A DNA stretch of 64,000 nucleotides, from NCBI GenBank assembly GCA_000750105.3, contig JPHH03000004.1, forward strand, positions 124,001-188,000, read 5' to 3'. Source of the stretch: Tolypocladium sp. Sup5 PDA-1. Lineage: Eukaryota; Ascomycota; Sordariomycetes; Hypocreales; Ophiocordycipitaceae. Shown here one piece after another: positions 1 through 9,135 of the stretch. The notes beneath the pieces were generated by a model. The model worked only from the letters and a program-made list of their open reading frames with translations, was not told the DNA's origin and did not search any database. The first letter of the stretch is position 1, and the number at the start of each line of letters is the position of its first letter. A program made the position numbers and the translations under genes.

Positions 1-1789
1 GGTCTGTTTCAAGTGCAGTGGAGCCTTGCGTCTTTCCCATGCCTTGGGATATCTCCCGGCCAAGCAAGGTTCCGTAGGGCCCTGGAGATAGGAGTTCTCG
101 CTCGAATTTCTTCGCATCGCGAGCCAACTGCGCCTGGTCTGACTGCAACCGTACCGAACGATCATCTGGATAACGATCATGGTTGCGGGTTGTATTCTTG
201 CTCTTTGCTTGTGGACCGTTGCCGTGGCAGGCTTCAACATGGGCATTCGCCTTGGGCAATGTCACCGAGTACCGGCGACCTGTAACCTCTACCCGCGGCA
301 GCGGCCTAGGCTCGAGGGCGCCTTTTGCGTCCATTTCTTTGCGCTTTGCCCGTGTGCCCGGCCCGCCAGATATGTCTCTCGGACTCGGATCCTCAGAACC
401 GCAATTCGGGCGCTCCACTGGTCGAGGGGGCGGTAGCCTGGTTGGCGGCGGCATCCTTGAACTTGGGCCAGCCAAAGCCCTCTGCCTCGGAGCGGCATTT
501 CCAGGGGCCTGTCTAAAATGTGCCCATTCCGCGTCTGTTGTCTGTTCATCGTCTCCTGGAAAGCATGGCAGGCAATGACTCTTCGATTTCTTGTGTTTCG
601 GGACTCGCTTCTTTCGCACAGGCGCCTCGTCCATGAGGGCGTATCTCCACTCGTCCATGTCCTGGGATGGAGCAAACGATATTTCAGTGTTTGTGCTGTT
701 GCTAGGGCATCGTCCAGGGTGCCCGTCGACTTGCGATGGGTGTAAGTATCTTCTGATGGTGACTGGTGGGTGGCGTCGACGTGATGGTCGCGCGGTGCCG
801 CAGTTCGTCGGGTAACCGGGTAGCCACTGAGCTTGGTCCTTTGACGTTACCGCTAAGCCTGCCGCCCGGAACTCGGGACGGAACGGCATAAGTGCTGATA
901 CCGTGTGAAGTGTTTCGCCAGACTTTGTTGGCGTAGGAGTGGAGTGTACTGTTTTGCCCTTGACCCCGGTATTCTCGGCATAACGGTGAAGGTCTTTGGT
1001 GAAGCGATCCAACGCGTCTCGCCGACTCGAGGTTCTGGATTGGTTGTCATACGCATATGTGGGCGCCACGTTCGATTTTGGTATCTTGCTGAATACTCGA
1101 TCGCCTTGCTTGATGGCCGAAAAGAGACGGAGTTGCTGGATAACGGTTCTGGATATCGCTTCCACAAGCGCTGAGTCGACTGATGTGTGCTTTGATGCTC
1201 TGGCAATATCTGCGGCGGCGTCGCCAAAACAGCGGCGACGAGTGGTAGGCATGGCCTTGTCCTTGGTGGGCATGAGCCTTCCTTGGGCAGAGGTCGTAGG
1301 ACGCAGCGGGGGAGCGTTGAGATTGGTCGATATTTCAGGAACGGGACGGCTCGCGGTTCTGGGCCGGCGCAAAGGCATATTGTTGGAGGGCGGAAGAGGG
1401 AACGAGTCTAAATCAACAGAGGACAGGGAAGTCTCAAACGTCCGATCAGCCGACCATGTTGTATCGGATTGGCGAGTTGCCGGCGCGCCGGGATGCATTT
1501 GCGTCTTGTTCTCTTCCCTCGGTGAGTTGCGCCTCTTGCGTGGTTGTACATCTAGACTGTCCTGGTTCTGTGCTGGCGCATGTTCATGGCCATGCGTTTG
1601 CGGCGGTCGGGTTGGTACCTGAGGTGGGCGTGCCGGGTTGCGAACGCGAATGGGACGTCGAGAGAGGACGAGGACGCGAGACCGTGGACGTATCCTCTCG
1701 AACGAAGCGGTCCGCCGGTGGAGTGGTTTGGTGTTGCGGGTGTTCGCTGACGAAGTGTTTGCCTCGGGAATAGATGCTAGGGAAGCCAT
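1..1789 (-). CDS. Uncharacterised basic, low-complexity fungal protein (C-terminal end beyond window)
   Basis: One minus-strand frame stays open from an ATG at 1789 to the window edge, about 596 codons without a stop. I checked the left 960 bases triplet by triplet and found no TAA, TAG or TGA in this frame. The protein starts MASLASIPEANTSSANTRNT and is rich in Arg, Pro, Ser and Thr, so it is probably largely disordered. More ordered-looking blocks lie near residue 205 (SVDSALVEAISRTVIQQLRL) and near residue 250 (SRRDALDRFTKDLHRYAENT). Later there is a Lys/Arg-rich stretch (VRKKRVPKHKKSKS). I see no catalytic motif, membrane segment or signal peptide, and I do not recognise the family. The upstream neighbour is SDHAF1 on the same strand, ending 326 bases away. 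The length of the open frame and its fungal codon pattern support a real gene. An intron near the missing 3' end cannot be excluded. Confidence 0.75.
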   Translation of the reverse strand, partial: MASLASIPEANTSSANTRNTKPLHRRTASFERIRPRSRVLVLSRRPIRVRNPARPPQVPTRPPQTHGHEHAPAQNQDSLDVQPRKRRNSPREENKTQMHPGAPATRQSDTTWSADRTFETSLSSVDLDSFPLPPSNNMPLRRPRTASRPVPEISTNLNAPPLRPTTSAQGRLMPTKDKAMPTTRRRCFGDAAADIARASKHTSVDSALVEAISRTVIQQLRLFSAIKQGDRVFSKIPKSNVAPTYAYDNQSRTSSRRDALDRFTKDLHRYAENTGVKGKTVHSTPTPTKSGETLHTVSALMPFRPEFRAAGLAVTSKDQAQWLPGYPTNCGTARPSRRRHPPVTIRRYLHPSQVDGHPGRCPSNSTNTEISFAPSQDMDEWRYALMDEAPVRKKRVPKHKKSKSHCLPCFPGDDEQTTDAEWAHFRQAPGNAAPRQRALAGPSSRMPPPTRLPPPRPVERPNCGSEDPSPRDISGGPGTRAKRKEMDAKGALEPRPLPRVEVTGRRYSVTLPKANAHVEACHGNGPQAKSKNTTRNHDRYPDDRSVRLQSDQAQLARDAKKFERELLSPGPYGTLLGREISQGMGKTQGSTALETD

Positions 1790-2115
1790 CTTGAGGGGAG
1801 AAAAACAACGACAAGATCAAGCCGTGTCCAAGTGAGGCTATTCAAGAAGATGCGGCGTAGAGGCAGCAATGCTCTAGTACAATGGACAAGATGTTGCTCG
1901 ACGGTAACCTAGACATGAGGAGAGCCAACGTCTCGTGCAGCGCGACGCCGCAATGCCGAGCCTGGGATAAGCGTGTCCTGGGGATTCATGTCAAGGTTGG
2001 AGAGGCGGGCGGATGGGGGCTGCGGGATGGAGGCGAGAACGGAGGGCTCCAAAGAACCGGCAGCAGCAGTGGTTGGGCCATCGCAGTTGCTCTCCCGGGT
2101 TGGGGAGCGCCGTCT
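1790..2115. other. Intergenic gap before the unknown protein
   Basis: This is 326 bases between two minus-strand genes. It must hold the promoter and leader of the gene at 1-1789 and the 3' end of SDHAF1. I see no further gene or repeat in it. Confidence 0.6.
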
Positions 2116-2483
2116 TCACCTGACATCTTTGATGCCCGGCGAAGAGTAGACGTCGAGCTGCCGCCGGCCCTTGCGCAGGAGAAACTCGATGGCAGCGAAG
2201 TCACGCTTGTCAATGCTCAGATTCCGCGCGAATTCGGCCCTGAAAGCAGCATGGTGAGCTTCCAGTCACATTCATTGGGCCAGTACCCCATTCTCACCTG
2301 GCAAAGTTCTCAAAGTGAGGTCGTGTGCTCTGTCATGGCGTCAGTCAATGCGGCCACACGACAGCGGCAGCAGCAGCAGAAGCAGCCGAGATGGGGCAGC
2401 CGCACCTTGGGCTTCTTGCGGCTCTCACGCAGACACTGGCGATAGAGGGCCAGGACGTCTTTCTGGAGCCCCGAGAGCCGCAT
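2116..2483 (-). CDS. SDH6: Succinate dehydrogenase assembly factor 1 (LYR protein, Sdh6)
   Basis: Three exons, 2406-2483, 2298-2329 and 2116-2239, join in frame to 77 residues. The start MRLSGLQKDVLALYRQCLRE carries the LYR signature at residues 13-15 inside the first helix, followed by the basic stretch RKKPK. The middle exon supplies TRPHFENFA and the last exon a basic C-terminal helix (FLLRKGRRQLDVYSS). SDHAF1/Sdh6 is a small mitochondrial-matrix LYR protein that helps place Fe-S clusters in the Sdh2 subunit of complex II, and members are short like this one. All introns have GT...AG ends: the first donor is GTGCGG and the second acceptor is TTTCAG. The first intron would read through in frame as a Cys-rich stretch, which is why a simple open-frame search extends this gene wrongly. 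It shares a 403-base divergent promoter with the FAH gene. Confidence 0.88.
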
Positions 2484-2886
2484 TTTGCTTTTTTTACTCG
2501 TGTTGTCCTCTAGACAGGAGGCAGTGGAGCTGTTGCTGGCAAGGGCGAAATTTGCGTCGATGATGCTGAAGCGTGAAGCTCCGAGGTTGGCGAGCGCCGA
2601 GAGGCCAATGGGAAGCTCGCTGTAATAATTGCCCGCCAGCAAGGTACGTACCCACAACACCTCTCTTCGGCCGACTTTCCACCAATTGGCCGAACGGAGA
2701 CATGGATGGAGCTCATCGCTGAACAAACACCAACACGAACACGAACGGCATCATCGGCTGCTCTTCATGGTGCCGCTGCTATAAAGGCGGGCTGTCATTT
2801 AATATCTCGTTTCCTCTACAAAAAACCATTTCAAACGCTTAGGCCTGTGTTCGCTGAGCAGAATCTTGCAGGCCAAGATCATCAAG
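2484..2886. promoter_or_regulatory. Bidirectional promoter region, SDHAF1 / FAH hydrolase
   Basis: This 403-base gap separates two divergent start codons. A TATAAA box lies at 2780-2785 on the plus strand, about 100 bases before the FAH start, which is a reasonable distance for that gene. No comparable box was noted for the SDHAF1 side. Confidence 0.55.
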
Positions 2887-3978
2887 ATGCCCGCCTTCTC
2901 TGTAAGTGCTTCGTGTTAGCAATCAACGAGCCGATATCGCTGACAGACATCAACCACAGCGGCTCGTCCGGTTCCTCGCCAAAGATGGCCGCACTTATTA
3001 CGGCGATGCCATACTACCTCAAGGAATCAGCGACATTGCCAAATCGCAGCGGGCTCGCATCATCTGCGGCGACATCTTTGGCGAGCACAATGTCACCGAC
3101 CAAGTGGTCGGCATCCGCCTGCTGCTCCCGCCTCTTGCGCCCTCTCACGTCGGGACAGTGCGGTGCCTGGGCTTGAACTACGCAGACCACGCCAAAGAAA
3201 CCGGCATGCCAGAGCCAAAGTTTCCCATTCTGTTTTACAAGCCAGCAACGTCTCTGTCCGGCCCATCCGACCCCATCCCAGTCCACCCGATGGCGCAGGA
3301 AGGCACTGGCCTGGATTACGAGTGCGAGCTCGTCATCGTCATTGGAAAGAGATGCACAGATGTTGCGGAATCTGAGGCACTCGACTGCGTCTTTGGCTAC
3401 GCGGTTGGCAACGATGTGTCGCATCGGGACTGGCAGATCAAGCACGGAGGTAGCCAGTGGTCGCACGGTAAGGGTTTTGATGGCTGGGCCCCGTACGGAC
3501 CCGGAATCGTGAGCGGCAACGCCATCCGGGACCCTCAGAAGCTCAAGATTTGGACCAAGGTGAACGGAAAGACGCTCCAGGTGAGTCAATCGAGAACCGG
3601 CTAAAGAAAGGTTCTAGCTGACTGTGTTGTAGAATGGGACAACGGCGGACATGATATTCGGCGTCAAGAAGTCAATCGCCTTCCTGAGCCGTGGTGTGAC
3701 GCTCATGCCCGGCGATCTTATCTTTACGGGAACGTGAGTAGAGTTGCATGGCGAACGGGAGCAGGAAGTTGGAGCTAATGATGTGCAGACCCGCTGGTGT
3801 GGGAATGGGCCGCAAGCCGCAGCTATGGCTCAAGAATGGCGATGTCGTGGAAGTCGGATTGGACCAAGTCGGAACCTGGTGAGCCTGGATGTTTTCCATA
3901 TTTGATATTTCTTGCACTGACATCACTCAACTTAGCACGAACAAGGTCGAATTTTCGAACCCAAAGTCCAAGATTTGA
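2887..3978 (+). CDS. Fumarylacetoacetate hydrolase-fold family enzyme
   Basis: Five exons, 2887-2901, 2960-3580, 3633-3733, 3789-3878 and 3936-3978, encode 289 residues. The first coding exon holds only MPAFS. The core shows GLNYADHAKETG at about residues 76-87, then DYECELVIVIGK with E126 and E128, and GNDVSHRDWQ with D157. These fit the acidic metal ligands of the FAH fold, which bind Mg2+ or Mn2+. The C-terminal half carries the expected stretch from the glycine-rich WAPYGPGIV to GDLIFTGTPAGVGMG. Length and motifs match the short single-domain FAHD1/FAHD2-like enzymes (acylpyruvases, oxaloacetate decarboxylases or tautomerases, and hydratase/isomerases of aromatic breakdown), not the longer fumarylacetoacetase. 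The exact substrate cannot be read from sequence. No targeting peptide is obvious. All four introns are 52-58 nt. Confidence 0.9.
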
Positions 3979-4967
3979 ACGATGGTGCCTGACGGGGCGT
4001 GTAAGTCAGGTATGACGGCGGCTGGAGACGGTACAGGGAGCAAACCAGCAAATTGTACACGCTGATTGCTTGCAGCGTGTGTCTCTGGGCCGCATTAGAT
4101 TGTTACATCATTGATGACATATGAAGAACTATTCCTTACCTGACACCGGCCATTCCCCCTAGGCAGCTGTCTGGTCGGGCGTCTTCGTGACCGAGGCGCA
4201 GGGCCGTCTGTTTAGACCCATATCTCACCAAGGAAGCTTAAGACATCATCGCCGTGGCCCGCCGTCTGACCACGGTACATCCAGTTCCGTCGCCCGCTGC
4301 CCAGGAATCTTGGGGCCAGCCGCTGAAGCACGGCAGGCAACCCTGTCCGAAACCAAACCAAACAAACTCAAAGATGCAATTCCCATGCAGCACCGCCCAG
4401 AAGGGCTCCATTGCTGGCAGGAGCCTCGAGAGCCGCAGGGAGGAGCGCGCTCCAGTGCAATTCCCAAGTCACTCGTGCCTTGGCGATTGGGGTGGCTGTG
4501 AGCCTGTGACATGCGCCCGCTAAAAGGTTCAGCTGCAGCCCCCGCCAGCAACCGCCAGCGTCTCTCACAGTCCATAGGAGCCTCCCACGTGCCCCCCTCA
4601 ATGCCAGGGACTCCCGACTTGAGCATGGTTCGGTGGCCAGAGGGCTGATTTCCATGCGCAGGATGCCTTGTTTGCTGTACGAGAGGGCGGCAGGCGTCCT
4701 GTTGGGTGCTGGGTATGCTGCAGCGTCGAGGGGTTCGCGATACGGCGCGCGCCGAGTCCGCCTCAAGCTATTGACGGTGCCTGGCAGGCCCATGGATGCA
4801 TCTGAGCCGCCATGGCTCGTGTGCGAGCTGTGTGCTCGTGTGCTCCGGCTTCTTATACCTGTCGCCGGCCTCCTCTGGAAGCTTGACGGCACCTGCGGCT
4901 GAGCTCTATCGAACGTCTCTGCTATCCGGCGTGGGCGTCGTCCGCGTCGCACGCGTCCCCAGTCATC
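3979..4967. other. Intergenic region before the RBR ligase
   Basis: About 990 bases with no convincing gene. It must contain the 3' end of the FAH gene and the promoter and leader of the RBR gene. Open frames here, including a 377-codon minus-strand frame running into the RBR gene, look like shadows. Confidence 0.6.
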
Positions 4968-7296
4968 ATGGCCACCATGGCCACCACGGCCACCACGAGG
5001 ACGGACCCATTCGACGATGCGAACCTGTCCCGCAAGGCGACGGACTGGCCCACGATGCCCGGCTCGTTTAGCCCCGAGGACTTCATCGACTTCTACGACG
5101 ACCCGTTCGCCGCTCTCGAGCAGATACAGAACACCTGGCGGAGCAAGGACTGCGAGGCCCCGTGGTCGACGGACAAGCTGTCCGCCCTCGACCTCGGCGA
5201 CGTGGACTGGCACAAGTATGGGCCGCCGGCAATGCTCAAAAAGGCCCCGAATGTCACGTCGCAGATCCTGCTCGACATCGTGGCCGCCTCCATCGACAAC
5301 GTCAAGGCTCGCATCGCCGAGGAAGACCGCCAAAGAGAGGTGGAGGAGGAGCGGCGCAGAGCCACCGAGGAAGAGGCGGCAAGACAGGCAAGGAACGGCA
5401 AGGGTCCGGAGCCGTATCTGCCCATCATCATGGTCCTGGATGAGCCACCAGCAGAAGCAGCCAGGGACGCTCCAGGCCCAGCACAAACCACGGACTCGCA
5501 AGCAGAGGCTAGCGGTTCCGAACCCGCACCCCCAAGCACCTCTTCAGCTGTCTTTGCAGCCAAAGTCGAGAAGCGCCGCAAGTTTGCCCTGCGGCGTCTG
5601 TTCCGCCGCAGCACGGAAAAGGGCGAGAGCAGTTCTGCTGGCGGGGCTCGCGAAGCCCTCCGTCAGAAGCTCGAAGCAAAACTCGACGACGTCGATATTT
5701 CTGCTGCCGACTCGAATACTCAGAAAACCATTCAGGAACTTCGCAAGTCTGGCTTCTTCAAGCCCCCAGACCCCGACGAGCTCCTGTAAGCACCCCCCCA
5801 AGCCGCGCCATCGCTGATACAGTATCAGCCGTACTGACTGATGTAGGGAGTGTGTCTCCTGCCTGGATGATGTCCCCCGGAAGAATTGTGTCAAGGTTAC
5901 TTGTCACAGCTATTGCCGCGAGTGTTTCATTCGCCTCGTCACCGCAGCCGTCCAGAACGAACAGCAATGGCCCCCCAAGTGCTGTCTGAACCAGATTCCC
6001 TTCCGCACGATCCTGAAGAATATCCCCGACGACCTGAAGAAGACGTTCCAGGAGCGAGCTTCCGAGTGGGAGATACCCGTCAGCGAGCGAGTCTACTGCA
6101 ACCAGCCGGAGTGTGCTCTCTGGATTCAGCCCCGAAACATCACCGTGTCCAAACGCCAGGGCCGCTGCGAGCGCGGGCATATGACGTGCACAATATGCCG
6201 CGGGCCGCACCACGGGAGAGACGACTGTCCCCAAGATCGTGACATGGATCTGACCAATGTCCTGGCGGAGGAGGAAGGTTGGAAGCGGTGCTCCAGCTGC
6301 CACGCTCTCGTGGAGCACAGGGAGGCTTGCCAGCACATGACGTGTCGATGCGGAAACGAGTTTTGCTACGTCTGCGGTCAGCGCTGGAGAACATGCTCCT
6401 GTACGATGCAACAGCTAAACGAGTTGAAGGACGCTGTCCAGGGGCGGCGCGAACAGCGAAGAATCAGGGAGCAGGCGGAAGCGGCGGAATTGCGGGAGAT
6501 CCTTGCTCAGATAGAAGCGTTTGAGCGAGAAGAAGCGAGGAAAGCCGAGCTGGAAAGACTGGAGCAAGCGAGGTTGGCTGAGGAGCGCTGGCAACGGCTG
6601 CTCAAAGAACGGATCCGGCAGGAGGGTATCCGCCGAAAGGAGGTCGAGCTCAAGTATGAAGAGCTGCGGGCAAGGCTCGACGAGCTCCATGAGCTCCAGC
6701 AGGTGCTGGTCGACTCGCAACAGGAAGAGGACGCTACAGACCTGATCAAGGAGAGCAAAGTCAAGAAAGAAGAGCTCGCGGAGAAACAGGACGCCGAGCT
6801 CGCGGACTTGGACGCCCTAGTTCTGTCCAGGATGGCAACCAAGGAACAGACCTTTAACAGGGATTATGCGATTCGCGCCGCCCAGGAGCGCAAGGTCGAA
6901 CAGGAATACTACCAACGGCTGCAGGCATTCTGGAGCGGCAAGACGGGATCGGATGAGGAGGTCGAGACAGCCATGTTCCCGCTGCGGAAGCGAATGGACC
7001 AGGGGCACCGCGCATGGCAGAAATGGAAGGGCGAGCAGCTGGTCCTGTACCGGTCACGGCTCGACGACGAACGCACGATCCGCGAGGAGTTGATGTACAG
7101 CGCGGCGCAGCATCTGGCGGGCCTGTACGAGAGCAGGGAGATGGAGCTGACGCGGAAGATGGTGGCAGAGAAGAAGTGGGTGCAGGAAGTGATATTGGAA
7201 CGAGAGCGACTGCTGGGGGCCATGGAGGTGCAGGAGATGGAGGGCGATGCGGACAGTCTGTTTGGGCAGGACATGGACGATGGGGATAGTCATTAA
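4968..7296 (+). CDS. RBR (RING-IBR-RING) E3 ubiquitin ligase with coiled-coil C-terminus
   Basis: Two exons, 4968-5785 and 5847-7296, encode 755 residues. Residues 1-272 are mostly disordered, with a charged helix (EEDRQREVEEERRRATEEE) and Pro/Ala/Ser-rich linkers. RING1 begins right at the splice junction (CVSCLDD ... CHSYCRECF ... PKCC). An IBR follows (CNQPECALW ... CERGHMTCTICRG ... DDC), then RING2 (CSSC ... CQHMTCRCGNEFCYVCG). In RBR enzymes a RING2 cysteine takes ubiquitin as a thioester. The equivalent is the Cys of EACQHM, at about residue 434, so the enzyme looks catalytically competent. From about residue 455 to the end the protein is a long Glu/Arg/Lys-rich coiled coil with no recognisable Ariadne domain. 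Substrates are unknown. The start lies in a tandem ATGGCCACC repeat, so the second ATG, nine bases on, is an equally good start. Confidence 0.88.
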
Positions 7297-7581
7297 TGGC
7301 TTGTGTACAATATGCCACGAATATACGAGAACATGGAAGTTGAGTTTACGTCTTTGTCTATGCTTGAATCCCGAGTAAGTCAATCATGACGTTGAGTTAG
7401 ACGCCACCTTCTAGAAGCTCATGTAAGGCGCCCGTCCCGCTGTTAGCGCATTGGCTGGAGCGATGACCTCGAAAAGTCTTGAACAACCTCACCCTTCACA
7501 ACCAAACTCACACAAAAACGCCAAGATGCAATAACCCACGGCCCACTTCAAACAACTCATAACATACACGACCCCTTTTCA

Positions 7582-8986
7582 ATGGAGACGAGGCTTACGA
7601 TGTCGGACCCCGTCGAGGACGGAGAGCCGGCCGCCTCCTCGCAGTGAGTCCTGCTCGTGTGACACATATTCTGCCTGCGAGCCTGACTGACTGACTGACT
7701 GACGACATGGCAGCCCGCTCAAGATCTTCGACGCCGCGAGGAGGCAGGGCAAGTTTCTGTATGCCTGCGCGCCGATGGTACGCTACAGCAAGGTGCGTTG
7801 CCGCTCTTACCAGTTGTTTCCTTGCCGGGCGCTGATGATGCCGACGCGCAGCTCGCCTTTCGCCAGACGGTGCACAAGTACGGCGTGGACCTGTGCTGGA
7901 CGCCCATGATCCTGGCCAAGGAGTTTAACCGCAGCAGCTTCGCGCGCGACAGCGACCTCACCATCTCGACTTGGCCCGACGCCGGCGCGCAGCCGCCCAC
8001 GATCCTGCAGTTCGGCGCCAACTCGCCCCTGGAGCTGTCGCGCGCGTCCGCCCTCGCCGCGCCGTACGTCGCCGGCGTGGACCTCAACTGCGGCTGCCCG
8101 CAGTCGTGGGCGTGCGCGGAGACGCTGGGCGCGGCGCTCATGGGCCGCCGCGAGCTGGTGCGCGACATGGTGGTCGAGACGCGGGCGCGGCTGGCGGGCG
8201 AGGGGTGGGCGGTGGGCAGGGAGCGGGATGTTGAGAGCCCCAGGGGGAGGAGCGTGAGTGTCAAGATCCGGGTGCATGATGACTTGAGGTGCGGTTTGGT
8301 CTTGGTCTCTCTCTTATACGGTAGCTGGCCGGTGGGCTGACCTCGTTCGCAGGAAGACGATGGATTTCTTGGACACGGTGGTTGGGCATCCGCAGGACCG
8401 CCTCGTCGACTGGATCACCATCCACCCCCGGACACGGCGCACGCCCTCCACGGCGCCCATCCGCACCGAGGCCCTCGAGATCCTCACCTCCAAGTACGCG
8501 AGCACACTCCCGATCCTGCTCTCCGGCGACGTCTTCGACCTCTCCTCCCTGCCCTTGAGGCCGTCGACCCCGGACCTCTCCACCCTCACCATCAAAGACG
8601 ACCCCCCAAACACCACAAGCAACTCTCGCGAAAGCAACAGCAGCAGCACCCCGACCCCCAGCAACACCAACCTCGCAGGCTTCATGTCCGCCCGCGGCCT
8701 CCTCGCCAACCCGGCCCTCTTCGCCGGCGCCCCCTCCTGCCCCTGGCACGCCCTCGAGACCTTCATGTGCAACGCCGCGCGCTGCCCGCTGCCCCTCAAG
8801 CTCGCCGTGCACCACGTCTCCGAGATGTGCGGCCCGGGCATGGGCGCCGACAAGACGGCCCTGCTGCCCAAGCGGGACAGGGTCAAGTTGGCGGACCTGG
8901 GCGACATGATGGAGCTCGTCGACTTCTTGGACGAGAAGCTGGAGGAGCACACGGGGAGGAAGGGGGGCTTGCGCCGGGATTTATGA
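7582..8986 (+). CDS. DUS4: tRNA-dihydrouridine synthase Dus4
   Basis: Four exons, 7582-7643, 7714-7792, 7852-8288 and 8353-8986, give 403 residues. Dus4 is an FMN enzyme that uses NADPH to reduce uridines 20a and 20b in the D-loop of cytoplasmic tRNAs. The FMN/TIM-barrel start reads FLYACAPMVRYSKLAFRQTV, with YGVDLCWTPMILAKEF after it, a pattern I associate with Dus4 more than Dus1-3. The active-site block is GVDLNCGCPQSWA, whose NCGCP contains the catalytic cysteine. VKIRVHDDLRKT and DWITIHPRTR follow as phosphate-binding parts of the barrel. A Ser/Thr/Asn-rich insertion at about residues 275-305 breaks the barrel before GFMSARGLLANPALF, where the usual family text resumes. Intron 1 ends in a tandem CTGA repeat. 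The gene converges on SEC10, with 149 bases between the stops. Confidence 0.92.
7683..7703 (+). repeat. CTGA tetranucleotide repeat in DUS4 intron 1
   Basis: Five CTGA units plus a C lie just before the acceptor CAG at 7711-7713. Each unit boundary reads CTGAC, a form of the fungal branch-site consensus, so the intron has several possible branch points. Confidence 0.85.
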
Positions 8987-9135
8987 ACCGACATGATTAC
9001 GGCCGTAGAACTAATACAATCTAGAACGATGTGGCGCCGTGATGAATGGAGTGGCACATGGTATCAAGTCTCATTGTCCATCAGCTCGTCATCTGATCAT
9101 CCGCCCCCAACTACCTTATTCGTACATTCCCGCAC

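Noticed and set aside
4368..5501. 377-codon minus-strand frame over the RBR gene start
   Set aside because: It overlaps the first exon of a well-supported gene and shows no domain.
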